From Agrococcus baldri (GTDB lineage: Bacteria; Actinomycetota; Actinomycetes; Actinomycetales; Microbacteriaceae): a stretch of 64,000 nt of DNA. Of this stretch, positions 33,486 to 41,489 are shown piece after piece. Below the pieces are notes generated by a model. The model saw nothing but the letters and a program-made list of their open reading frames with translations. It did not search any database and was not told the origin of the DNA. The DNA lies in NCBI GenBank assembly GCA_900114805.1, contig FOZN01000004.1, positions 186,001 to 250,000 of the forward strand. Reading direction: 5' to 3'. A program made the position numbers and the translations under genes. Position 1 is the first letter of the stretch, and each line of letters begins with the position of its first letter.

Positions 33486-34139
33486 CTAGAGGTCCTTCTC
33501 CTCGAGATCGCCCAGGACCTCGAAGGGCGATTCGACATCGCCGCGCCATGCCTCGACGCCTTCGCGGATCGCGAGTCCCGCGACAACGAGTGCAGCCACG
33601 GAATCTGCCCACATCCAGCCGAAGAGCAGGTTGAGCAACAGGCCGACGAGCACCGTGCCGGACAGGTAGATGCACAGGAGCAATTGCTTGGCGTCCGCCT
33701 GCACGCTGCGCGAACCGAGCTCGCGACCGGTGCGGAACTCGAACCAGGCCAGTGCCGGCATGACGAGCAGGCTGAGGCTGGCGATGCCGATGCCGAGCGG
33801 GCTGTGATCGACCTCTTCCACCCCGGTCAGCGTGAGCACCGCGTCGATGATGACGTACGCGGCGAGCGCGAAGAACGCGATGCCGATCGCGCGGACGGTC
33901 GCCTTCTCCCACCGTTCCGGATCCTTGCGCGTGAACTGCCATGCGACTGCGGCCGCGGAGAGCACCTCGACGATCGAATCGAGCCCGAACCCGATCAGCG
34001 CGGCCGAGGAGGCCATCGAGCCCGCCCAGATCGCGACGATCGCCTCAATGAGGTTGTAGGTGATCGTGAAGCCGACGATGAACCGCACTCGGCGATGCAG
34101 GGTGGTTCGTCGTGCCTCGGTGAGCGTCTCTGCGCTCAT
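33486..34139 (-). CDS. CDF-like cation efflux protein
   Basis: 217 residues, six membrane segments. Metal-site motifs in segment 2 (ALIGFGLDSIVEVLSAAAVAW) and segment 5 (LLFGWMWADSVAALVVAG) match the cation diffusion facilitator fold; the usual long cytoplasmic C-terminal domain is reduced to a short acidic tail. Proton-coupled export of divalent metal, here probably Cd, Pb or Zn. ATG overlaps the cmtR stop (ATGA). Confidence 0.85.
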   Translation of the reverse strand: MSAETLTEARRTTLHRRVRFIVGFTITYNLIEAIVAIWAGSMASSAALIGFGLDSIVEVLSAAAVAWQFTRKDPERWEKATVRAIGIAFFALAAYVIIDAVLTLTGVEEVDHSPLGIGIASLSLLVMPALAWFEFRTGRELGSRSVQADAKQLLLCIYLSGTVLVGLLLNLLFGWMWADSVAALVVAGLAIREGVEAWRGDVESPFEVLGDLEEKDL

Positions 34140-34489
34140 CGGGTCGACTCGCAGCAGCCGGGGACCGGGCACTCCGGATCCAGGCACGGTGCTTGCTCGT
34201 CGACAGCCAACGTCACCTCGACCAGCGCGGTCAGTGCCTGGGCGAGGTGTGGGTCGGCGATCTCGTATCGCGTCTGCCGGCCTTCGGGCTCGGCCACGGC
34301 GATGCCGCAGTCCCGCAAGCAGGCGAGATGGTTCGACACGTTCGAGCGTGTCAGCTCGAGCTCGCGCGCAAGGACAGCGGGGTAATTCGGTCCCTGTAGC
34401 AAGTTCAACAAGATGCGTGAGCGCGTCGGGTCCGCCAGTGCCCGGCCCAGCCGATGCATCACGTCCGGTCGATTCGCAATAGTCAGCAT
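34136..34489 (-). CDS. cmtR: ArsR/SmtB-family Cd(II)/Pb(II) repressor CmtR
   Basis: 117 residues from ATG 34489. Winged helix with ELELTRSNVSNHLACLRDCGIAV; Cys57 and Cys61 in the recognition helix and Cys102 (APCLDP) coincide in number and position with the Cd/Pb ligands of Mycobacterium tuberculosis CmtR. Three extra Cys (107, 112, 113) follow. Represses the cmtR-CDF-cadD-lspA operon. A TATAGT box 6 bases before the ATG makes the message leaderless. Confidence 0.92.
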   Translation of the reverse strand: MLTIANRPDVMHRLGRALADPTRSRILLNLLQGPNYPAVLARELELTRSNVSNHLACLRDCGIAVAEPEGRQTRYEIADPHLAQALTALVEVTLAVDEQAPCLDPECPVPGCCESTR

Positions 34490-34515
34490 GCACTGACTAT
34501 ACAGCAGATGCTGAC
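34482..34515 (-). promoter_or_regulatory. cmtR operator and promoter
   Basis: Perfect 8-base inverted repeat GTCAGCAT (34482-34489) / ATGCTGAC (34508-34515) with an 18-base gap. The gap contains the minus-strand -10 TATAGT (34501-34496); the left arm includes the cmtR ATG. Repressor bound here would block polymerase on its own gene. Confidence 0.7.
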
Positions 34516-34554
34516 CTACGACGCCCGAGGCGCTGGATGACTTGCATTCATGGT

Positions 34555-34571
34555 GGTGCAAACTTTGCACC
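34555..34571. repeat. 17-bp perfect palindrome
   Basis: GGTGCAAA-C-TTTGCACC. It lies upstream of cmtR in the 293-base gene-free stretch 34490-34782, with no gene reading away from it. Could be an orphan operator or a recombinase site. Confidence 0.7.
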
Positions 34572-34609
34572 AATCAGGAGCGGCGCCCGTCGGCCGGCGT
34601 CCGGCCCTG

Positions 34610-34639
34610 CGCGGAAAACACCCGGTCAGGAGCGGGTTT
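34610..34639. repeat. 30-bp imperfect direct repeat, right copy (cadmium module)
   Basis: Matches 32141-32170 at 26 of 30 bases. Together the copies bracket lspA, cadD, the CDF gene and cmtR. The right copy can form AAAAC(A)CCCG / CGGGTTTT, a terminator-like hairpin. Confidence 0.65.
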
Positions 34640-34700
34640 TGGTGGGATCTGTTTGCTGAGTTGGGCCTCAGGGAGAGTGGGGCCGGAGCTTCGGTATCAA

Positions 34701-34737
34701 CTCAATCCGACATAATGTGCATTATCGGCGCATTGAG
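34701..34737. repeat. compound palindrome at right edge of metal module
   Basis: Nested arms: CTCAAT (34701-34706) with ATTGAG (34732-34737), CCG with CGG, and ATAATG (34712-34717) with CATTAT (34720-34725). Size and shape resemble a serine-resolvase crossover site; no recombinase gene is in the window. Confidence 0.5.
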
Positions 34738-34782
34738 CAGGGCGCGGAACGGCGGCCGCACAACGCGCACGATGCGCGTCGG

Positions 34783-34965
34783 TCAGCGTTCTGACGACCG
34801 GCGGCCTATCAAGGAGCGGAGCACGAAGAACACCACGACGGCGACGACGGCCACGATGACGAGCTTCCCGATGAACCACAGGAGGCTGAAGACGACGTCG
34901 ACGATCAGCCACGCGATGACGATCGCCACGATCGCGCAGATGACAGCCCATACGGTGCGACTCAT
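34783..34965 (-). CDS. small two-segment membrane protein
   Basis: 60 residues, almost all hydrophobic (two membrane segments), ending RSLIGRRSSER. No family named. ATG overlaps the stop of the HIT gene (ATGA), so it is translated with it. First chromosomal-backbone gene to the right of the metal module. Confidence 0.7.
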   Translation of the reverse strand: MSRTVWAVICAIVAIVIAWLIVDVVFSLLWFIGKLVIVAVVAVVVFFVLRSLIGRRSSER

Positions 34966-35423
34966 GCTTCGAGGCTAGTCGTCTCGAGCGCGGCCGCGAG
35001 CACCCGTGCGCGCTCCGCGATGGCCGCCGCATCGGCCGGGTGGCCCGGCTCGAATGGCAGCTCCAGGCGATCCTTGGCTCTGTCCCGGTAGCGCGGGATC
35101 ACGTGCAGGTGGAAGTGGAACACCGTCTGCCAGGCCTCGGCCCCGCTGCACTGCAGCAGATTGACGCCGTCAGCGTCGAGTTCGCTGAGCGCGACCCTGG
35201 CGATGCGCTGGGCAGCGAGCACCGTCGCGGCGAGGGCGTCGGCCGGGATGTCGATGAGGTCGGCGCTGTGCTGCTTCGGGATCACGAGCAGGTGGCCGTC
35301 CGCACCCGGATCGATGTCCATGAAGGCGAGGGTCGTCGCATCCTCTGCCACCTTCGCGCACGGCACCGCGCCGGTGACGATGCCGCAGAACACGCAGTCG
35401 CTTCGATCAGCCTCGTCGCTCAC
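34962..35423 (-). CDS. HIT-family nucleotide hydrolase
   Basis: 153 residues. CVFCGIV zinc-type Cys pair at the N terminus, DIDPGADGHLLVIPKQH and the histidine triad HFHLHVIP. Acts on adenosine nucleotide conjugates. Followed by the coupled small membrane protein. Confidence 0.92.
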   Translation of the reverse strand: MSDEADRSDCVFCGIVTGAVPCAKVAEDATTLAFMDIDPGADGHLLVIPKQHSADLIDIPADALAATVLAAQRIARVALSELDADGVNLLQCSGAEAWQTVFHFHLHVIPRYRDRAKDRLELPFEPGHPADAAAIAERARVLAAALETTSLEA

Positions 35424-35433
35424 AGCAGCGATG

Positions 35434-35970
35434 CTAGCGAGCGGGCGTCCGTGCTGCGTGGCCAGGCTGCTCGTGATCGTCGACCGTCTCGACCGCCTCG
35501 CACATGCGCTCCAGGAAGCCCGCGACCGTGCGGCGCTCGGCGTCGCCCAGGTTGTCGAGCGCGTCGATCATCCGCCGGTGCATCGCGCCGAGGGTCGCGC
35601 GCACCTCGTCGTCGGTGTCGACGGTCGGCACGACGATCGAGGCCCGTCGGTCGTCCGGGTGAGGCTCGCGACGCACATGCCCGCTCTTGACCAGCCGGTC
35701 GACGAGCGCCGTCACCGACGGCGATGCGAGCCCCAGTGCAGTGGCGAGGTCCCGCTGGCGCAGCGTCTCACCGCGCCGCTCCGCCTGCAGCAGCAGCCGC
35801 AGCGCGAGCAGGTCGGTCTCCCCCATGCCCATCGACGACCGCGTCCGCGCCCGCATGGCCTTCTCGGCCGATCGGTAGCGCCGCAGCAGGTTGAGCACGT
35901 CGACGCTCGTCGGCACCCCGTGCTCCGGGTACCAGTAGCCGGAGTTCTGTGGCGTCGCAGCAGCGTGCAT
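35434..35970 (-). CDS. MarR-family transcriptional regulator
   Basis: 178 residues. Winged helix LRQRDLATALGLASPSVTALVDRLVKSGHVRREPHPDDRRASIV with flanking dimerisation helices. Divergent from a 110-aa hypothetical gene across an inverted repeat (36009-36039) that is its probable operator. Confidence 0.9.
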   Translation of the reverse strand: MHAAATPQNSGYWYPEHGVPTSVDVLNLLRRYRSAEKAMRARTRSSMGMGETDLLALRLLLQAERRGETLRQRDLATALGLASPSVTALVDRLVKSGHVRREPHPDDRRASIVVPTVDTDDEVRATLGAMHRRMIDALDNLGDAERRTVAGFLERMCEAVETVDDHEQPGHAARTPAR

Positions 35971-36008
35971 CGTGGTGCTCCTCTCTCTCGCGTCGATGTC
36001 ACCCTATC

Positions 36009-36039
36009 GTTCGACGATGGTATAGGTTGATCATCGAAC
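36009..36039. promoter_or_regulatory. probable MarR operator
   Basis: Inverted repeat GTTCGACGAT (36009-36018) / ATCATCGAAC (36030-36039), 9 of 10 paired, centres 21 bases apart, enclosing a TATACC (minus strand) -10-like box in the divergent region. Confidence 0.55.
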
Positions 36040-36064
36040 TAATGATGTAACGAAGGAGCAAGCA

Positions 36065-36397
36065 ATGTCGCAGACGCTGGTGCCTGAGCGCCGCTCGATC
36101 GCTCGCACGACGGACGGTGGACGCTCCGCGGTGACGTGGTCGTCGCCGAGCGAGGACCTGTGGGTGGCCTCGCGGTCGGACGCCGGCGGCGCGCACTTCC
36201 TCGGCTTCATCGAGCGCAGCCTCGACCTCTTCCACGCGGTCGACGGGCAGGGCGTCGGGCTCGGTCGCCACTCCCGCGTCGACGACGCGAGGCAGGCGGT
36301 GCTCGCGTCTGATCGCGCCGTGGCGGCATCCGCACCCGAATCATGGAGTGCGGCGGGCGCTCCCGTGCTGGCCGTGCGCGACCTCCGGCGGCGCTGA
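36065..36397 (+). CDS. hypothetical protein
   Basis: 110 residues; AAGGAG six bases before ATG 36065 supports it. Soluble, no recognised domain (TWSSPSEDLWVASRSDAGGAHFLGFIERSLDLFHAVDG). Position across the operator suggests it is the MarR target. Confidence 0.7.
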   Translation: MSQTLVPERRSIARTTDGGRSAVTWSSPSEDLWVASRSDAGGAHFLGFIERSLDLFHAVDGQGVGLGRHSRVDDARQAVLASDRAVAASAPESWSAAGAPVLAVRDLRRR

Positions 36398-36429
36398 GGC
36401 CCAGGCGCAGCCGCGCAGGCCGCCGCCGA

Positions 36430-37488
36430 TCAGCTGCCGAGCGCGTGCAGCAGATCCTCGGCCAGGTCGTCGATGTGCTCGATGCCGACCGACAGCCGGA
36501 TGAGCCCTTCCGGGATGGTCGGCGCCTCCGTCGGCCAGCGCCGGCGCCGCTCGAGCGTCGACTCCACTCCCCCGAGGCTCGTCGCCGGGATCCACAGCTG
36601 CACGCGCTCGACGACCCGGTCGGCGGCGGCCGCATCGGCGAGCACGATCGCCAGCACCGTGCTGAAGCCGGGGTCGCGCACGTCGACGACACCCGGCGCA
36701 CCCGCGAGCCTGCGTGCGAGCTCGCGCGCATTCGACGCGGCGCGCTCGAGCCGCACCGACAGCGTGCGAAGCCCCCGCAGCGCCAAGAAGACCTCCATCG
36801 GGCCCGGGATGGCGCCGTGCAGACCGCGGTGGTGACGGATGCGCTCGGCCAGCTCGGGCGTGCGCGTCACGACCGCACCCAGCACGACGTCGCTGTGGCC
36901 CGCGATGAGCTTCGTCGCGGAGTGCACGACCACGTCGGCGCCGAGCTCGAGCGGGCGCTGCAGCAACGGCGTCGCGAAGGTGTTGTCGACGATGCTCAGC
37001 GCCCCGGCTGCCTGCGCCGCGCCCGTCAGGCGCGGGATGTCGGCGATCTCGAGCGCTGGATTCGTGGGCGACTCGAGCCACAGCAGCGCCGCTCCGGGCA
37101 GCGCGGCCTCGACCGCGTCGGCGTCGGTGATGTCGACGCGCCGCACCTCGAAGCGGCCGGTCGCGGCGCCCTCGTCGAGCAGCAGCAGCGCGTGCTGGTA
37201 GGTGTGGCGCGCGACGACGACCGCTCCCCCGTGCGGCACCTGCGCCATGACGGCACTCACCGCAGCCATGCCGCTCGCGAACGCGATGCAGTCGCCGCCC
37301 TCGAGCTCTCCCAGCGCCTCCTCGAAGGCGCTCCACGTGGGGTTGCCATAGCGCGCGTAGACGGGGTCGCCGCCCTGCACGAAGGTGCTCGTGAAGGTCA
37401 CGGGCTCGTTGAGGGGCGCTCCTGGCGCGTGCGGCGGGCGCCCCGCGGTGACGGCGACGGTCTCGGGGCGGCGGCGCGTGTCTGACAT
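36430..37488 (-). CDS. cystathionine gamma-synthase/lyase family PLP enzyme
   Basis: 352 residues from ATG 37488. Trans-sulfuration family motifs: [42 protein letters not shown] Lys in [12 protein letters not shown] and [12 protein letters not shown]. Makes or breaks cystathionine, or acts as methionine gamma-lyase; assignment between these is not possible from motifs alone. Convergent with the 110-aa gene. Confidence 0.88.
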   Translation of the reverse strand: MSDTRRRPETVAVTAGRPPHAPGAPLNEPVTFTSTFVQGGDPVYARYGNPTWSAFEEALGELEGGDCIAFASGMAAVSAVMAQVPHGGAVVVARHTYQHALLLLDEGAATGRFEVRRVDITDADAVEAALPGAALLWLESPTNPALEIADIPRLTGAAQAAGALSIVDNTFATPLLQRPLELGADVVVHSATKLIAGHSDVVLGAVVTRTPELAERIRHHRGLHGAIPGPMEVFLALRGLRTLSVRLERAASNARELARRLAGAPGVVDVRDPGFSTVLAIVLADAAAADRVVERVQLWIPATSLGGVESTLERRRRWPTEAPTIPEGLIRLSVGIEHIDDLAEDLLHALGS

Positions 37489-37587
37489 GTGGCAATTCTG
37501 GCACCGCGGGTGCGCCGGGGGCGTACACGCAGGAGGCGGCAAGCGAGGCGCCGGAGCTGATATGCGACGCACAGCCGCGGTCCGGCA

Positions 37588-38187
37588 TCAGGCGAAGTCT
37601 GCGCGCAGCACCTTCCGTCGCTTCGTCGGGTGCGAGACCTCGGTGAGGCCGGCCGCCTCGAAGGTCGGCAGCGTGCCGACGTGCAGCTCCTCTTCGATCA
37701 CCGCGGTGGTCGTGATCGGGTATGCCTCCACCGCTCGCGCGCCGCGCTCCCGAGCGAACGCCACGGCAGCCGCCGCGAGCTCGCGGCTGATGCCGCTCCT
37801 GCGGTGCCCCGCGCGCACGAACAGGCACGTGATCGCCCACACCGACGCATCCGCGCTGTGCTCATCCCGGTCCTTCCAGGGCACCGTGAACTCGCGCACC
37901 AGTCCCTGGTGCTCCGAGCGCGGCGCCACGGCCGCCCAGCCCACCGGCAGCTGGCCCAGGTAGGCGACGAGGCCGGTGGTGGCGGATGCGTCGGGCTCGC
38001 CCGCGCTCGTCTGGTCGCGCAGGCGCGTGGCGCGCTCCTCGACGGGGGTGCCTGCGAAGGTCTCGCCGCGCTCGAGCCGGTAGCGCTGGCATCGGCAGCG
38101 GGATCCGTTGCCGCGACTGCCGAAGATCGCGTCGAGGTCGGCGGGACTGGCACGGTTCGCCGGCACGATGCGGAGCTCGTCCTCCAT
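37588..38187 (-). CDS. GNAT-family acetyltransferase
   Basis: 199 residues from ATG 38187 (GGAGG eight bases upstream). Cys-rich N-terminal motif GSRCRCQRYRLE, acetyl-CoA segment VWAITCLFVRAGHRRSGISRELAAAAVAFARERGA and VEAYPI. Same broad subfamily as the split GNAT at 28.2-28.8 kb. Substrate unknown. Confidence 0.88.
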   Translation of the reverse strand: MEDELRIVPANRASPADLDAIFGSRGNGSRCRCQRYRLERGETFAGTPVEERATRLRDQTSAGEPDASATTGLVAYLGQLPVGWAAVAPRSEHQGLVREFTVPWKDRDEHSADASVWAITCLFVRAGHRRSGISRELAAAAVAFARERGARAVEAYPITTTAVIEEELHVGTLPTFEAAGLTEVSHPTKRRKVLRADFA

Positions 38188-38245
38188 GCGCCCATCCTCC
38201 CCCACACCACGGACTCGCGTCGGCGGCAGTGCGTAGCATCGCCAC

Positions 38246-39373
38246 ATGGTTGTCAGCGAGGTGCGCACGATCACGGCCGAGGAGGCGCGGCGCATCGCGG
38301 TGCGCGCGCAGTGGCTCGACGCCGACGGGTATGACCAGCGCGACGCGGGCGACCTGCCCGCGCTCGCCGAGCAGCTGACGCTGCTGCCGCTGAACCCGGC
38401 CGACATCGTGTGCCCCTCGGCCGAGCAGATCGCGCACACGCGCATCCCGGAGCTCGCCTACGAGGACGTGCGGCGCAGCGTCGAGGTCGACCTCAGCCTC
38501 GTCGAGCACCTCGGCCCCCACCGGCACCCGATGGAGGCGTGGGCGATCGCGCTGCGGGCCACGAGCGACCTGCCGTGGCTCACGGCCATCGGCCGCTCCG
38601 CCGACGCGATCCACGCCTCGGCGCGCGACTGGCTGGAGGCCAACGATGGCTTTCGCGCCCGGGTGCTGGCGCAGCTGCGCGAGGACGGCCCGCTGCCGCA
38701 GGCCGACATCGACGACGCCGCCGACGTGCCCTACCGCTCCAGCGGCTGGAACACCGACCGGAACGTCGCGATGATGCTCGAGCTGCTGCAGATCCGCGGC
38801 GAGGTGGTCGTCGCCGAACGGCTCGGCACCGCGCGCGTCTGGGATCTGGCCGAGCGCGTGCTGCCGCCCGTCGAGCCGGTGGAGCGGGAGCAGGCGGAGC
38901 GCACCTGGGGGCAGCGCTGGCTGCGCGCGTGCGGCATCGCGCGAGCGACCCACCTGGGCGACGAGGGCGAGCCCGTGCGCGTCGAGTGCGCCGACGGAAC
39001 GGTGCTGCGCGGCCAGTGGCGGCTCGACCCCGATGCGAGCGCCGAGGGCTTCGCCGGCCGGGTGGCGCTGCTCTCGCCGCTCGATCGGCTGATCGCCGAT
39101 CGCAAGCGCATGACGCAGCTGTGGGGCTTCGAGTACGCGCTCGAGCAGTACACGCCCGCCGCCACGCGCAGGTGGGGCGCCTTCGCGCTGCCGATCCTCG
39201 ATGGCGATCGGCTGGTCGGCAAGGTGGATGCGAAGTCCGATCGCGACGCGGGTGCGCTGCGCGTGCACCGCATCCACTGGGACGAGGATCCGAGCGCCCG
39301 CCTGCGTGATGCGGTGCACGATGAGATCGCGCGGCTGGGCGCCTTCCTGTCGCTGCGGCCTATCATGCCGTGA
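38246..39373 (+). CDS. winged-helix DNA-binding protein, AlkZ/YcaQ-like
   Basis: 375 residues of the HTH_42 (DUF1006) family, which includes the interstrand-crosslink DNA glycosylases AlkZ and YcaQ. Family landmarks: ITAEEARRIAVRAQWLD, YRSSGWNTDRNVAMMLELLQIRGEVVVAER, and C-terminal LLSPLDRLIADRKRMTQLWGFEYALEQYTPAATRRWGAFALPIL with GKVDAKSDR. The catalytic Q-x-Q/Q-x-D tripeptide expected after the first helices appears replaced by LLPLNP. TAGCAT lies six bases before ATG 38246 (leaderless). Confidence 0.85.
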   Translation: MVVSEVRTITAEEARRIAVRAQWLDADGYDQRDAGDLPALAEQLTLLPLNPADIVCPSAEQIAHTRIPELAYEDVRRSVEVDLSLVEHLGPHRHPMEAWAIALRATSDLPWLTAIGRSADAIHASARDWLEANDGFRARVLAQLREDGPLPQADIDDAADVPYRSSGWNTDRNVAMMLELLQIRGEVVVAERLGTARVWDLAERVLPPVEPVEREQAERTWGQRWLRACGIARATHLGDEGEPVRVECADGTVLRGQWRLDPDASAEGFAGRVALLSPLDRLIADRKRMTQLWGFEYALEQYTPAATRRWGAFALPILDGDRLVGKVDAKSDRDAGALRVHRIHWDEDPSARLRDAVHDEIARLGAFLSLRPIMP

Positions 39374-39478
39374 TCGTCGCGCTCGTGCTCGCCGTCGCCT
39401 ACGGGCAATGCCGGGCCGGTGGCGCCCTCACGACGGCGTGACCGCCGGCCGCCGAGTGCGCGCGGCTACGCTGGCCGC

Positions 39479-40411
39479 GTGCCCTCGCTCGCCGTCATCG
39501 GCAATCCCACCGCGCGAGGCTTCGACCGCGCCGTCGACGCGGTGCTGCGCGAAGCGGCAGCCACCGGGGCAGACGCGCGTGTGCTGCCCACGAGCATCGC
39601 TGAGCCGGGTGGTCCGCAGACCAGTGCGGCGCTGCAGCAGGGGGCGGATGCCGTGGTCGCCATCGGCGGCGACGGCACCGTGCGGGAGGTGGCGAGCGTG
39701 CTCGCCCACACCGGCGTGCCGCTCGGCATCGTGCCGGCCGGCACGGCCAACCTGTTCGCTCGCAACCTCGACCTGCCGCTGCGGGATGCGGCAGCGACGG
39801 CGCGCATCGCCGTGGGCGGATCGGCGCCGAGCGGCAACGCCGCGCGCATCGACCTCGGCCGCGTCGTGCTCACGCGGGGCGACGGCGTGACCGAGCCCGA
39901 GCGCGCCTTCCTGGTCGTGACCGGTGTCGGCAACGACGCGCTGGCTGTCGAGGCTGCCTCGCTGCTGCACAAGCGCCGGCTCGGCTGGGCCGCCTACATC
40001 GCCATCGGAGCGCGCCGGCTGCGCAGCCCGAGCTTCGCCGTGCGCGGCCGCTTCGACGGCGGCGAGATCGAGTCGACGCACGCCTGGAGCGTGCTCGTGC
40101 ACAACGCCGCACGCATCCCCGCGGGCCTGCAGGTGCTGCCCGACACCCGGCTCGACGACGGCCTGCTGCACATCGCCGCCGTCAGCCCGCGCCACCTCGC
40201 CCACTGGGGTCGCATCGCTGCCGCCGGCGCCGGCATCGCGCGCGCCGAGGGCGTGCTGCGGCACCGCACCGCCGAGCGCGTCACACTGGGCTGGACGGAT
40301 GAGCTGCTGCCGGTGCAGATCGACGGCGATGCGGCGGGCCGCATCACGCGGCTGGACGCGCGCATCGATCGCGGGGCGCTCAGCATCCGCCTGCGAGGAT
40401 CGCTCGTATGA
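39479..40411 (+). CDS. diacylglycerol kinase-like lipid kinase
   Basis: 310 residues from GTG 39479, with TACGCT six bases upstream and no ribosome-binding site. DAGK catalytic motif VVAIGGDGTVREVA and PLGIVPAGTANLFARNL, then the C-terminal beta-sandwich. Phosphorylates diacylglycerol or a related lipid to phosphatidate. TGA overlaps the ATG of the App1-like phosphatase (ATGA). Confidence 0.9.
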   Translation: MPSLAVIGNPTARGFDRAVDAVLREAAATGADARVLPTSIAEPGGPQTSAALQQGADAVVAIGGDGTVREVASVLAHTGVPLGIVPAGTANLFARNLDLPLRDAAATARIAVGGSAPSGNAARIDLGRVVLTRGDGVTEPERAFLVVTGVGNDALAVEAASLLHKRRLGWAAYIAIGARRLRSPSFAVRGRFDGGEIESTHAWSVLVHNAARIPAGLQVLPDTRLDDGLLHIAAVSPRHLAHWGRIAAAGAGIARAEGVLRHRTAERVTLGWTDELLPVQIDGDAAGRITRLDARIDRGALSIRLRGSLV

Positions 40412-41463
40412 AGCCGAGGGAAGCACTGCAGCAGCTGCGCGCGACGCCCCAGGGGCAGCTCGAGTGCGTGCTCGAACAGATCGATCTCGAGCGCTCCGTG
40501 GCAGCGATCGCCGGCACCGTGCTCACCGGCCTCTTCCGCGGCGACGAGCGCCGCGAGCTCGTGCAGCTGCTGTGCACCGACCGTGTCGACGAGCTGAGCC
40601 CTGCCATGCGCGCCCGCGTCGTGCACGCGCTGCGGCGCCTCTCCCCCAGCCCGATCCTGTCGACGGGCATCCGATCGATGCTCACCTCCCTGACCGGTGA
40701 GCCCTTCCGCGACATGAAGTACCTGCTGAACGCCACCGGCGACAGCCACGACCTCGAGCACGTGGTCTACGAGCGCCTCACGCCCGCCGACCGCGACGCC
40801 GTGCTCGCCCACATCGCCGCCGAAGCGGCATCCGCACCCTCGCCCGACCTGCGCATCCTCTGCGACATCGACGACACCGTCAAGGCGATGCTGCACGACG
40901 GCCGCTATCCGCGCGGCACCGTCTACCCGGGCGTGGTCGAGCTGCTCAAGGCGCTCGACCAGGGCCGCGCGGCGGAGCCCTCGCGGCCCGGCGACCTGAC
41001 ATTCGTGACAGCGCGCCCAGGAGGCCCGAAGGGGCTGATCGAGCAGTACACGCGCAACGCCCTGACCGGCCTCGGCATGCCGCCGCACGCGGTGCTCGGC
41101 GGCTCCGTCTTCAACCTCTTCACGAAGGCCTCGATCAAGGCGCGCAAGCTGCAGAACTTCGAGCGCGAGCGCTCGCTGTTCCCCGAGTGCCGGTTCCTCT
41201 TCCTCGGCGACAGCGGCCAGGCCGACGCGCAGGTGGGCGCCGAGATGCTGCGCCGCGGCCCCGACTTCGTGGTCGCGGTGCTCATCCACGAGGTGGTGCC
41301 GGTCACCGGCGCCAAGCGGGCGAGCCTCGAGCAGGCGGGCATCCGCTTCCACAGCTCCTACGACGAGGCGGCGAGCATCCTCTACGGGCTGGGCGTCATC
41401 GATCGGGTCGGGCGGGATGCGGTGGTGCGGGCCGTCGACGAGATCAGCGGGATGATGACCTAG
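40408..41463 (+). CDS. App1-like phosphatidate phosphatase domain protein
   Basis: 351 residues. Helical N-terminal half, then the HAD-type App1/DUF2183 catalytic domain from about 148: DIDDTVKAML (153-162), TYPGV-like VYPGVVELL, FVTARPGGPKGLIEQ, KARKLQNFER and FLGDSGQADAQVGAEML. Members dephosphorylate phosphatidate. Coupled by ATGA to the lipid kinase, the enzyme of the opposite reaction. Confidence 0.85.
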   Translation: MKPREALQQLRATPQGQLECVLEQIDLERSVAAIAGTVLTGLFRGDERRELVQLLCTDRVDELSPAMRARVVHALRRLSPSPILSTGIRSMLTSLTGEPFRDMKYLLNATGDSHDLEHVVYERLTPADRDAVLAHIAAEAASAPSPDLRILCDIDDTVKAMLHDGRYPRGTVYPGVVELLKALDQGRAAEPSRPGDLTFVTARPGGPKGLIEQYTRNALTGLGMPPHAVLGGSVFNLFTKASIKARKLQNFERERSLFPECRFLFLGDSGQADAQVGAEMLRRGPDFVVAVLIHEVVPVTGAKRASLEQAGIRFHSSYDEAASILYGLGVIDRVGRDAVVRAVDEISGMMT

Positions 41464-41489
41464 GTCACCACCCCGCCGAGCCCGTCCCC

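Noticed and set aside
30057-34737. insertion sequence or integrated phage
   Set aside because: No transposase, integrase or phage frame is present on either strand; only repeats and metal genes.
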